Of a DNA stretch of 23,300 bases, positions 13,893-20,719 are shown piece after piece. Each line of letters begins with the position of its first letter. Position 1 is the stretch's first letter. The notes beneath the pieces were generated by a model, which was not told where the DNA came from, ran no database searches, and saw only the letters and a program-made list of their open reading frames with translations. This DNA comes from Verrucomicrobiota bacterium (GTDB lineage Bacteria; Verrucomicrobiota; Verrucomicrobiia; Limisphaerales; UBA1100), in assembly GCA_028872645.1 (NCBI GenBank), contig JAPKDK010000017.1, positions 1 to 23,300 on the forward strand, given 5' to 3'. A program made the translations under genes and the position numbers.

Positions 13893-15524
13893 TCATTTCG
13901 CCTTGCACACATTTCCCTCCACCACGCCGCGGGGGCCGGTTAGGGTGACGGACTCGTCCTGGACGTTGGTGGTGAGGGCGGTATTGTGGGTGGCGTGGGC
14001 GGGGGTGGCGGAATTTTGGATGAGGATGGCGGTGCCGAGGAATTGGCTGATGCGATTGTGGTGGGCGGCGACGGATTTGGCACCGGAGGTGAAGAGGGCG
14101 TGGCGCCAGCGGTTGATTTCGTTTTGGTGAAACTCCACTTCTGAGCCGGCGTGTGCCCACACGGCAAAATTGGGTGGCCCGCCGCGGTGCGGGCCATTGC
14201 CTTCAAAACGGTTTTTGCTGATGTGTGCGCTGCCCTGCACGAGCACGCCGGCCACGCCGCCGCCGGTGAAAGTATTGCCGGTGATGACGGCGCTCGAGCC
14301 TTTGAGGATGGCGATGAGCGGAGGCATTCCGCCGGCGCGCGTGAGTTGGTTGCCGGCGATATGCGCGCTGGCGCCGTTGCCCACGCCAATGGCCACTTTT
14401 GCGTTCTCGAGGCAGCGGTTGCCGAGCACTGTGGCCTCGGCCCGGTGTTGTACGCCGATGCCGGTGGTTTTGTTTTTGCGGCAAAGGTTTCTGGAAATCA
14501 ACGCGCGCGCCTCGTGCTCGATGCCGATGCCGGCGAGCGTGTTTTCGAAACATTCGTTTTCAATAATCATCGGCTGCGCCTTATCACGTGCGCCGATGCC
14601 CGCGAGTTTGTTTTTCCAGCAACGATTGCCGCGCAGGATGGGCCGCGCGCCCTCCTCGGTGCCGATACCGGCCATGTCGTTTTCGTGGCAATCGTTGTCT
14701 TCCACCACCGGTTGGGTGTCCGCGCCGGTACGGATGCCGATGCCAGCGCGTCGGTTGTGATGGCAGCGATTGCCGCGGACGACTGGCCGAGAGCCTTCGC
14801 TGATGCCAATGCCGGCACGGATGTTGCGGTAGCAACTGTTGTCGATGACAATCGGGCTGGCGTCGTTGTGGCCGATGCCTGCGTAAAAATTCTCGAAGCA
14901 AAGGTTGCCTTCGATGCGGGCCGTCGATTTTTTCATCGAGCCAATGCCGCCGCCCATATTGCGGTACGTGATATTGTCGACAATGCGCGGCGACACGCGT
15001 CGGTCTTCCGCGCCCGTGATGGCAATGCCGGTGTAGCCAATGTGGTGGATGATATTGTTCGCCACCGTACAATCGTGCCGCGCCGCAATGCCGGGCGTAC
15101 CCTCCGCTCCAATGTGTTCATGCTTCTGCAGATTGCCCTGCGTGGCGTGATGTTTTTGCCAAAGTGCCTCGTCGTATTTTCCAACACCTGTTACCGTGAA
15201 GCCATCGAGTGTCGCCCCCGCAGCCATCGTTACGCCGGGCCCATTGCCGCCGGTGCCATCGATAATCGTCGCCTCCGCCCGCTGGAGCCCGAGTTTTCCC
15301 TTCGCGTCATCGCCGGCACTTCGAACGGTGAGACCGGGTTTGAGGCGAATGCGCTCGTTGTATTTGCCGGCGCTGACCAAAATTGAATCGCCCGCCCGGG
15401 TCGCGTCGATTGCGGCTTGGATGGTTTTGAAATCCTTCGGCACAAGCAACGCCGCCGCCCATGCGGTAGGATTGAGATGCAGGAGGAAAATGAAAAAAGA
15501 GACGGCAAGCGGGTGTATTTTCAT
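13893..15524 (-). CDS. Secreted right-handed beta-helix (NosD/pectate-lyase-like) repeat protein
   Basis: A 543-residue protein with a signal peptide (MKIHPLAV, hydrophobic core, cleavage near AWAA). Residues 26-70 show the usual entry of secreted parallel beta-helix proteins (VPKDFKTIQAAIDATRAGD, then SAGKYNERI). From about residue 157 to 513 the protein is a run of beta-helix coils, each starting with Asn; the central nine coils (184-391) are almost all 22-25 residues long with consensus N-x-C-x2-N-x3-A-G-I-G. Eight consecutive coils carry Cys at the same place (209, 231, 254, 279, 302, 325, 348, 371), which would make stacked Asn and Cys ladders. Such folds occur in polysaccharide lyases, epimerases and adhesins; I see no recognisable catalytic motif. 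The gene is divergent from a GH18 gene, suggesting a carbohydrate-related role, which is inference. No Shine-Dalgarno site is visible. Confidence 0.88.
   Translation of the reverse strand: MKIHPLAVSFFIFLLHLNPTAWAAALLVPKDFKTIQAAIDATRAGDSILVSAGKYNERIRLKPGLTVRSAGDDAKGKLGLQRAEATIIDGTGGNGPGVTMAAGATLDGFTVTGVGKYDEALWQKHHATQGNLQKHEHIGAEGTPGIAARHDCTVANNIIHHIGYTGIAITGAEDRRVSPRIVDNITYRNMGGGIGSMKKSTARIEGNLCFENFYAGIGHNDASPIVIDNSCYRNIRAGIGISEGSRPVVRGNRCHHNRRAGIGIRTGADTQPVVEDNDCHENDMAGIGTEEGARPILRGNRCWKNKLAGIGARDKAQPMIIENECFENTLAGIGIEHEARALISRNLCRKNKTTGIGVQHRAEATVLGNRCLENAKVAIGVGNGASAHIAGNQLTRAGGMPPLIAILKGSSAVITGNTFTGGGVAGVLVQGSAHISKNRFEGNGPHRGGPPNFAVWAHAGSEVEFHQNEINRWRHALFTSGAKSVAAHHNRISQFLGTAILIQNSATPAHATHNTALTTNVQDESVTLTGPRGVVEGNVCKAK
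14352..14975 (-). repeat. Nine near-identical-length beta-helix coil repeats (~69 bp each)
   Basis: Residues 184-391 of the beta-helix protein form nine tandem coils of 23, 22, 23, 25, 23, 23, 23, 23 and 23 residues. Each begins with Asn and has a GIG or AIG motif at coil positions 10-12. The repeat is clear in protein but diverged at DNA level, so it reflects an old duplicated fold rather than recent tandem copying. Confidence 0.85.
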
Positions 15525-15633
15525 AACAGGATGATGGCATTTAGACTTGCTCGTTTACTTGGATGTTCAAAGGATTCGCTCATTCGTGTAATTTGAGTTT
15601 TTTTGTTCGGTGGCCTTGCGATATACTCCCTCT
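15525..15633. promoter_or_regulatory. Divergent promoter region between beta-helix and GH18 genes
   Basis: This 109-bp AT-richer gap separates two divergent starts. Toward the GH18 gene a TATACT hexamer (15622-15627) lies 6 bases before the ATG, which would give a leaderless or nearly leaderless transcript; the best -35 candidates (TTGAGT at 15593, TTGTTC at 15603) are at poor spacing. Toward the beta-helix gene TTGAAC (15570-15565) and TCTAAA (15545-15540) are 19 bases apart on the minus strand. Neither pair is strong, but the position makes promoter activity likely. Confidence 0.4.
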
Positions 15634-16662
15634 ATGCGATGGGTTATTGCGTTTATTGTTACAGCTAACTGCGTCCTCGCCGCGCCGCCGCTCGCGCCGC
15701 GCAAGGCCAATCATTGGCCGGCGCAGGTGTTTGCGCCGTACGTGGACACGACATTGTGGCCGCCATTCGATTTTGCGGGGGCGTCGAAACAACACGGGAT
15801 CAAGTTTTACACGCTCGCGTTCGTTGTGGCAAAGGGGCCGAACAACCCTGCGCCGAGCTGGGGCGGGTATCACCTTGTGAGCAAGAGGTGGATGTTGCCG
15901 GAGATCAATGCCATCCGCGCAGGAGGCGGCGAGGTGCGGGTGTCCTTCGGCGGCGCGACGGGCACGGGATTGGCGGCGGCGTGCAAAACGCCCGCGCAAC
16001 TGCAGGCTGCTTATCAAGCGGTGATTAATACTTACGGGCTCACGCATATTGATTTTGATGTGGAAGGTCATTGGCTGGCCGAGACGAAATCCATTGAGCG
16101 CCGCTCGCGGGCAATTCTCGGTTTGCAAGCGCAAGCGCGTCGCTCTAAGCGCACGCTCAAGGTTTGGTACACGCTTCCCGTGCTGCCCTCCGGGCTCACA
16201 CGCGAAGGCACGGGTGTGCTTCGCTCTGCGCTCCGCCATCGCGTGGATATCGCCGGCGTGAACATCATGGCCATGAACTACGGCAAAGCCCAAGCGCCTA
16301 AGCCGACGACTCATATGGGCGCGTACACGATCCAAGCGGCCACCAGTTTGCATGCTCAATTAAAAATGCTTCACCGCGAAGCGGGCGTGCAAAAAACCGA
16401 CGCCCAACTTTGGTTAATGGTCGGGCTCACCCCAATGCTCGGCCACAACGACGTGAAGCCCGAAACATTTACATTGGGAAACGCAAGCGAAGTACTCGCC
16501 TTTGCTCGCCAGAAAAATATCGGGCTGATTTCCTGCTGGTCCGCCAACCGCGACCGCCCACTCGTCAAGCCCAGCACCAACTGGGCCAGCCCGAAGCACA
16601 CGGGAATTAAGCAGGAGGTATTTGGGTTTTCAAAAATCTTTCGCACTTACGGAGGAGAATGA
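15634..16662 (+). CDS. Secreted GH18 chitinase-like glycoside hydrolase
   Basis: A 342-residue protein started at ATG 15634, which begins a signal peptide (MRWVIAFIVTANCVLAA). A GTG at 15610 is in frame but adds eight residues ahead of it. GH18 landmarks appear in order: FAPYVDTTLWPPFD at the first strand, VSFGG (103-107), the catalytic DFDVE of the DxxDxDxE type with E144 as predicted acid, IMAMNYG near 210, and SCWSANRDRP near the end carrying the conserved tryptophan. This pattern fits the bacterial/archaeal ChiA/ChiD-like branch of family 18, which hydrolyses beta-1,4-GlcNAc polymers; related members can act on other GlcNAc-containing glycans. Only the catalytic domain is present, with no carbohydrate-binding module. 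It heads the + strand group with a propeller and a DUF1501 gene, 31 bp before the former. No Shine-Dalgarno site is visible. Confidence 0.88.
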   Translation: MRWVIAFIVTANCVLAAPPLAPRKANHWPAQVFAPYVDTTLWPPFDFAGASKQHGIKFYTLAFVVAKGPNNPAPSWGGYHLVSKRWMLPEINAIRAGGGEVRVSFGGATGTGLAAACKTPAQLQAAYQAVINTYGLTHIDFDVEGHWLAETKSIERRSRAILGLQAQARRSKRTLKVWYTLPVLPSGLTREGTGVLRSALRHRVDIAGVNIMAMNYGKAQAPKPTTHMGAYTIQAATSLHAQLKMLHREAGVQKTDAQLWLMVGLTPMLGHNDVKPETFTLGNASEVLAFARQKNIGLISCWSANRDRPLVKPSTNWASPKHTGIKQEVFGFSKIFRTYGGE

Positions 16663-16693
16663 CAGAGTCTTCAGTTTCAGCTACAAGCACACC

Positions 16694-18004
16694 ATGCATC
16701 GCCACTTGATTTTTCTCATTGGAATGTCCGTCGCCTATTTGAACGCGTCAGATTGGCCCTCTTTTCGGGGGGCCAATGCATCCGGCGTGGTCGATGACAT
16801 GAAGCTGCCGGCCAAGTGGGATGCCGCGAAGGGCGAGGGGGTTTTGTTTAAAGTAAAAATTCCCGGGCTGGCGCATTCATCGCCGGTGATTGCGGGGGAG
16901 CAATTGTTTCTAACCACGGCGGTAAGCAGCATCGCGGATCCCACCTTTAAGCCGGGGCTGTACGGTGCGGGGACGGCGGCGGCGGATCGGTCGGTGCACG
17001 AGTGGCGGGTCATTTGTTTGGATAAGCGCACGGGCAAAACATTGTGGTCGAAGGTGGCGGTGAAAAAGAAACCCACGGACAAACGCCACCTCAAGGCGAC
17101 TTACGCGAACTCTACGCCGGTGACCGACGGCCAGCGTGTGGTGGCGTTCTTCGGCTCGGAGGGGTTGTTCGCGTACACGGTGAAAGGGGAATTCCTATGG
17201 AAGAAAAATCTGGGCCGGTTGGACGTGGGCGCTTACGACTCGCCCGGTTACGAATGGGGCACGGCCAGCTCGCCCATCATTTGGAACGGCAAAGTCATCG
17301 TGCAGTGCGACACGCAGAAGGAATCGTTCGTGCTGGCGGTGGATGTGAAAACCGGCAAGGAGCTTTGGCGGACGAAGCGCGACGAGCTGCCCTCGTGGGG
17401 AACGCCGACGGTGTGGCTGGGCAAACAGCCGGAGCTAATAACGAATGGGTCTAAATTTATCCGCGGTTACAATCCGGAAACCGGCAAGGAATTGTGGCGG
17501 CTGGGCGGCAGTTCGAAAATCACCACGCCCACGCCGGTGTTTGCCGATGACCGCATCATCGTCGCCAGCGGACGGCATCCGGAGCGGCCCATCTTTTGCC
17601 TGCGCGCGGGCGGGCGCGGCGACCTCACCGGCGGCAAACACGTCGCGTGGAGCAACCGCCGCGGCCCGTACATGCCTACGCCGCTCATTTATCGCGGCAA
17701 GGTTTTTGCGCTGAACAACAACGGCCTCTTCGGCTGCTTCGATTTGAAGACCGGCGCGGAACATTTTTACGAACGCATACGTCATCGCGGTAACGGCTTC
17801 AGCGCCTCACCCGTCGCCGCTGATGGAAAAATCTACTGCGCCGGCGAGGACGGCGTGGTGTTTGTGATTGAGGCCAGCGAGGAATTCAAACTGCTCGCCG
17901 AGCATCGCGTCGGCGAAACGCTCATGGCCACGCCGGCGCTCTCCGACGGCGTGATGTATTTGCGCGGCACGCGGACGCTCTTTGCCGTGGGCGGGAAAAA
18001 TTGA
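16694..18004 (+). CDS. Secreted PQQ-like (BamB-type) beta-propeller protein
   Basis: A 436-residue protein started at ATG 16694, which opens a signal peptide (MHRHLIFLIGMSVAYLNA) followed directly by the WPSFRGANASG motif that commonly begins mature PVC propeller proteins. The frame extends back to a TTG at 16622, inside the GH18 gene, which is a poor start. PQQ-like blades recur as hydrophobic strands ending in a [K/G]TGK.LW signature: CLDKRTGKTLWSK, AVDVKTGKELWRT, GYNPETGKELWRL, CFDLKTGAEHFYE. This is a seven- or eight-bladed propeller of the quinoprotein-like superfamily; no quinone-binding or metal ligands can be identified, so it may be a binding scaffold rather than an enzyme. A GGAGG at 16651-16655 is too far upstream to serve this ATG and instead sits before a 16-codon ORF described in the findings. 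Confidence 0.88.
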   Translation: MHRHLIFLIGMSVAYLNASDWPSFRGANASGVVDDMKLPAKWDAAKGEGVLFKVKIPGLAHSSPVIAGEQLFLTTAVSSIADPTFKPGLYGAGTAAADRSVHEWRVICLDKRTGKTLWSKVAVKKKPTDKRHLKATYANSTPVTDGQRVVAFFGSEGLFAYTVKGEFLWKKNLGRLDVGAYDSPGYEWGTASSPIIWNGKVIVQCDTQKESFVLAVDVKTGKELWRTKRDELPSWGTPTVWLGKQPELITNGSKFIRGYNPETGKELWRLGGSSKITTPTPVFADDRIIVASGRHPERPIFCLRAGGRGDLTGGKHVAWSNRRGPYMPTPLIYRGKVFALNNNGLFGCFDLKTGAEHFYERIRHRGNGFSASPVAADGKIYCAGEDGVVFVIEASEEFKLLAEHRVGETLMATPALSDGVMYLRGTRTLFAVGGKN

Positions 18005-18050
18005 CGCTCAATTCTTCCCTGAATGTCTTTGCTGTAGCTTCGTCCAACCC

Positions 18051-19430
18051 ATGGTTATGTTGGAACTTCAACACGGCAATTTCGGAAACAACTGTGCGGG
18101 GCACTCACGGCGCACTGCGCTAAAGGCGGGCTTTCTCGGTGTGCTGGGGCTTTCGACGGCGGACTTGTTGCGGCTGCGAGCGGAGGGCGCGGCGAAGCGT
18201 AATGGCAAGTCGGTGATTTTGATTTGGCTCGATGGCGGCCCGAGCCATATGGAGACGTATGATCCCAAGCCGGCGGCGCCTAAGGAATATCGCGGGCCGT
18301 GGTTAGATATGGCGACTAATGTGCCGGGCATTCGGTTCTCCGAAATGCTGCCGTTGCAGGCGAAGCACGCGGATAAAATGTGTGTGCTTCGTTCGGTTCA
18401 TCACGATACGGGCGATCACTTTGCCGCCGCGCATTGGATGCTCACCGGCCGCCACGGGAGTACCTCGGCGAATAAGGCGCAGAAATATCCCTCCGTCGGT
18501 TCCTGCATCGCGCGCGCGAAAGGCGCCAACGCAAAAGGCATGCCGGCGTACGTGGGGTTGCCCGCGGCGGAGAGTGTTTATCTTTATCCCGGCTATCAAG
18601 GCGCGGCTTATCTCGGCGCGGCGTACAATCCGTTTCAGTTGAACATGAAACAGAAGTACCTCGGCGCGACCTCGAAAACAAAAATCCAGACGCCGCCGGT
18701 GTTGGCGAATTTGGCCGGCGACATCGGCCGCGTGGGTAATCGCGTCGGCTTGCTGGAAAGCCTCGACCAAATCAACCGCAACATTGACCGCACCGGCTCG
18801 TTTGAATCGCTGGACCGTTATCAGCAGCAGGCGGTGGACATGGTCACCGGCGGCAAGGCGCGCGCGGCGTTTGACATCGAAAAGGAAAGCGCCAAGACGC
18901 GCGACCTCTACGGTCGCGGGCCGTGGGGGCATTACACGCTGATGGCGCGGCGGCTCGTGGAATCGGGCGTGAGCTTTGTGACCGTGGATATGCCGCACTG
19001 GGACACGCATTCGAAAATTAAGATCGGCCTCGAGGCGCGTCTGCCATTCCTCGACCGCGCCGTGGCGGGGCTGCTGGAGGATTTAAAACAACGCGGGATG
19101 CTCGACGACACGCTCGTGGTGGTGATGGGCGAATTCGGCCGCACGCCAAAACTAAATAGCGGCCAACCCGGCATCCCCATCCCCGGCCGCGATCACTGGG
19201 GCCAGGCCATGAGCGTCATCCTCGCCGGCGGCGGCCTGAAGACCGGCCAAGTCATCGGCGCCACCAACGCCAAGGCTGAGCATCCCGTCGCGCGCGCGCT
19301 CAAGCCCGACGATGTGCTCGCGACCATCTACGAAGTAATGGGCATCGACCCCGAAACCACCTTCAAGGATTTCGCCGGTCGCCCCGTTGCCCTCGTCGAC
19401 CAAGGCAAAGCCATCAAGGAAATCCTCTGA
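18051..19430 (+). CDS. DUF1501 protein with Tat signal, third copy
   Basis: A 459-residue protein started at ATG 18051; a second ATG at 18057 is equally possible, and the frame is open back to 17982 inside the propeller gene. The twin-arginine motif SRRTALK (arginines 20-21) is followed by GFLGVLGLSTADLL. DUF1501 landmarks: WLDGGPSHMETYDPKP, VHHDTGDHFAAAHWMLTGR, WDTHSKI, GEFGRTPKLN, GRDHWGQAMSVILAGGG and GATNAKAEHP. The last segment departs from the GATDxxG form of the other two copies. The fold is alkaline-phosphatase/sulfatase-like with presumed metal ligands in these motifs; the reaction is unknown. Here the partner genes are a GH18 enzyme and a propeller rather than a PSD1 cytochrome. Its TGA is followed in the same frame by 47 sense codons of redoxin-like sequence, described separately. 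Confidence 0.92.
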   Translation: MVMLELQHGNFGNNCAGHSRRTALKAGFLGVLGLSTADLLRLRAEGAAKRNGKSVILIWLDGGPSHMETYDPKPAAPKEYRGPWLDMATNVPGIRFSEMLPLQAKHADKMCVLRSVHHDTGDHFAAAHWMLTGRHGSTSANKAQKYPSVGSCIARAKGANAKGMPAYVGLPAAESVYLYPGYQGAAYLGAAYNPFQLNMKQKYLGATSKTKIQTPPVLANLAGDIGRVGNRVGLLESLDQINRNIDRTGSFESLDRYQQQAVDMVTGGKARAAFDIEKESAKTRDLYGRGPWGHYTLMARRLVESGVSFVTVDMPHWDTHSKIKIGLEARLPFLDRAVAGLLEDLKQRGMLDDTLVVVMGEFGRTPKLNSGQPGIPIPGRDHWGQAMSVILAGGGLKTGQVIGATNAKAEHPVARALKPDDVLATIYEVMGIDPETTFKDFAGRPVALVDQGKAIKEIL

Positions 19431-19574
19431 ACCGTTCGCGTGGGCGACCTCGCGCCGGATTTCAAGCTTAAGACCCTCGATAGCAAATGCATCGTGCGGC
19501 TGCACTCCTATCGCGGTCAGCAGTCAGTGCTGCCAATATCCAAGTGGCATGCCAAATTCTTGCCGCCTACGTAG
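19431..19574 (+). pseudogene. Truncated redoxin (peroxiredoxin/thioredoxin-fold) remnant
   Basis: Immediately after the DUF1501 stop, in the same frame, the sequence reads TVRVGDLAPDFKLKTLDS, then VRLHSYRGQQSVL, and ends at TAG 19572-19574. VGDxAPDFxLxTLD followed by SYRGQ is the standard N-terminal strand pattern of AhpC/TSA and redoxin proteins. The intact domain would continue with a strand and a Cys-containing active site. Instead the match stops at about 19532 and the remaining 13 codons look unrelated. There is no active-site cysteine pair and no remaining fold, so it cannot function. A GTG at 19440 could once have been the start. This appears to be a gene cut off by a deletion, insertion or recombination event close to where base composition changes. 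Assignment rests on motif recognition over about 30 residues. Confidence 0.6.
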
Positions 19575-19587
19575 TCTAAGTAACTGA

Positions 19588-20454
19588 TTAGTTTGGCAAG
19601 GAGTAACCAAAGACCGCTCCAACCTTGTTAGCGAATGGTTTGTGCCGATCTGGTAACACGGTTTTCCAACGGGCCAAATATTGGCGGGTGCTGATACCCG
19701 AATTGCGCAGGCCAAAGTTTAGGAAAGCAAGGGCCTCAAGTTGCTTGGGGTCCTCCTTGATGATCTGATAGAACTGGTAGGCTGGGTATTTGTAGAGTTC
19801 GTACTTGGGATACCGTTTACCCAGTCGCAGGGCATTCTCATTTTTATGAAACCACGCGGCAAACTCCATTCCTTCTGGCCGGCCTCTGTCTTTGCCTAGA
19901 TACCTATCGGCATAGGAGTTGTGGTGCTTGGCGTAGCCTCTCCAGTTGGGGTAAGGCGGATGGCTTGCCCAGTCCTTGGCCATCTGCTTGAGGGCCTGAT
20001 AGGAGACCGCCTCACAAAAGGCTTCGTTGATCCAGTGGTTGGGGCCAGCACGGGGCTGGTCGTGATTAATCAGGATATGGGTGAACTCGTGTGAAAACTG
20101 GTAGGCGATCTGGGCCCAACCCCAACCATCATCAATACTGAGCATAATCTGCGCTTCACCCTTGGGTCCGCGTTGGTCTAGCTTTACTGGGAAACCGTTG
20201 TTGGCCTTGGGGATGAGGATGGGCTTAAACTGTCGCTTGGGATAATAACGGGCAATAGCCATGGCGGCTGAGTTGCATACCACCACAAAGTTCTCGGGAT
20301 CAGTCTTGAACCCCTTATGGGTCAGCCGGATATCAAGTTTGGGGATCTTGGGTGGGGGCGGACTGTTATCAGCCCCTATTAGAGGCAAGTGGAGGAGATA
20401 GGAAATCAAGAACATCAACACAAAAAATCTATTAAGGATTGAAAACGGTTTCAT
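19588..20454 (-). CDS. Secreted HExxH (gluzincin-like) metallopeptidase-like protein
   Basis: A 288-residue protein with a signal peptide (MKPFSILNRF, hydrophobic core to about residue 28) and a short Pro-rich linker (SPPPPKIPK). The zinc motif HEFTH is at 122-126, followed 18 residues later by E144 in HWINEAFCE. This resembles the WxNE third-ligand motif of M1-type gluzincins, so H122, H126 and E144 are predicted zinc ligands with E123 catalytic. The rest has no family I recognise; the C-terminal third is rich in Tyr, Lys and Pro and contains LEALAFLNFGLRNSG. Base composition is lower in GC than genes before 19430, matching its divergent neighbour. No Shine-Dalgarno site; a TAGAAT hexamer (20471-20466) lies 11 bases before the ATG. 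A metallopeptidase role is likely from the motif, but the substrate is unknown. Confidence 0.8.
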   Translation of the reverse strand: MKPFSILNRFFVLMFLISYLLHLPLIGADNSPPPPKIPKLDIRLTHKGFKTDPENFVVVCNSAAMAIARYYPKRQFKPILIPKANNGFPVKLDQRGPKGEAQIMLSIDDGWGWAQIAYQFSHEFTHILINHDQPRAGPNHWINEAFCEAVSYQALKQMAKDWASHPPYPNWRGYAKHHNSYADRYLGKDRGRPEGMEFAAWFHKNENALRLGKRYPKYELYKYPAYQFYQIIKEDPKQLEALAFLNFGLRNSGISTRQYLARWKTVLPDRHKPFANKVGAVFGYSLPN

Positions 20455-20719
20455 TGTTGAAGAAGATTCTACCTTACCTTCCTGATTCAGGGAAGTTCAG
20501 AGGATTCTCATCTCAATCCCACTGTTCTTCCTGATTCTACTGAGAAAAGTTGAGATCCATTCAAACAAAGTATTCCACACCCCAACGTCATTGAGACATT
20601 GGGAGAACAGGGTCTCTCCGGGTATTCTGGAGGATCAGTGTGAGAGATGTATTTCCCCTGAAAACGGAAAATTCGTTTTTTCTTGCCGTGGATCATTGGT
20701 TACCTTAACTCTTCGCGCC
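20455..20719. promoter_or_regulatory. Divergent intergenic region with direct repeats
   Basis: This 265-bp gap lies between two divergent starts and shows no credible gene. It holds a -10-like TAGAAT (20471-20466, minus) for the metallopeptidase gene and a weak TTGCCG-17-TAACTC pair (20683-20711, plus) before the cytochrome gene. An 11-bp direct repeat CTTCCTGATTC occurs at 20478-20488 and 20527-20537, a possible operator. AAAACG/CGTTTT (near 20660-20680) is a short AT-rich inverted repeat ending in a T run. Individual elements are uncertain; regulatory use of the region follows from its position. Confidence 0.4.

Noticed and set aside
14151..15386. 411-codon + strand open frame opposite the beta-helix gene
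   Set aside because: Its apparent repeats are the mirror of the coil repeats on the minus strand; it has no signal peptide or known domain.
19524..19715. 63-codon minus-strand frame overlapping the redoxin remnant and the metallopeptidase 3' end
   Set aside because: It overlaps the metallopeptidase gene on the same strand in another frame and has no recognisable features.
20508..20696. 62-codon minus-strand frame in the divergent intergenic region
   Set aside because: No signal peptide, motif or ribosome-binding site; it covers the likely promoter of the cytochrome gene.
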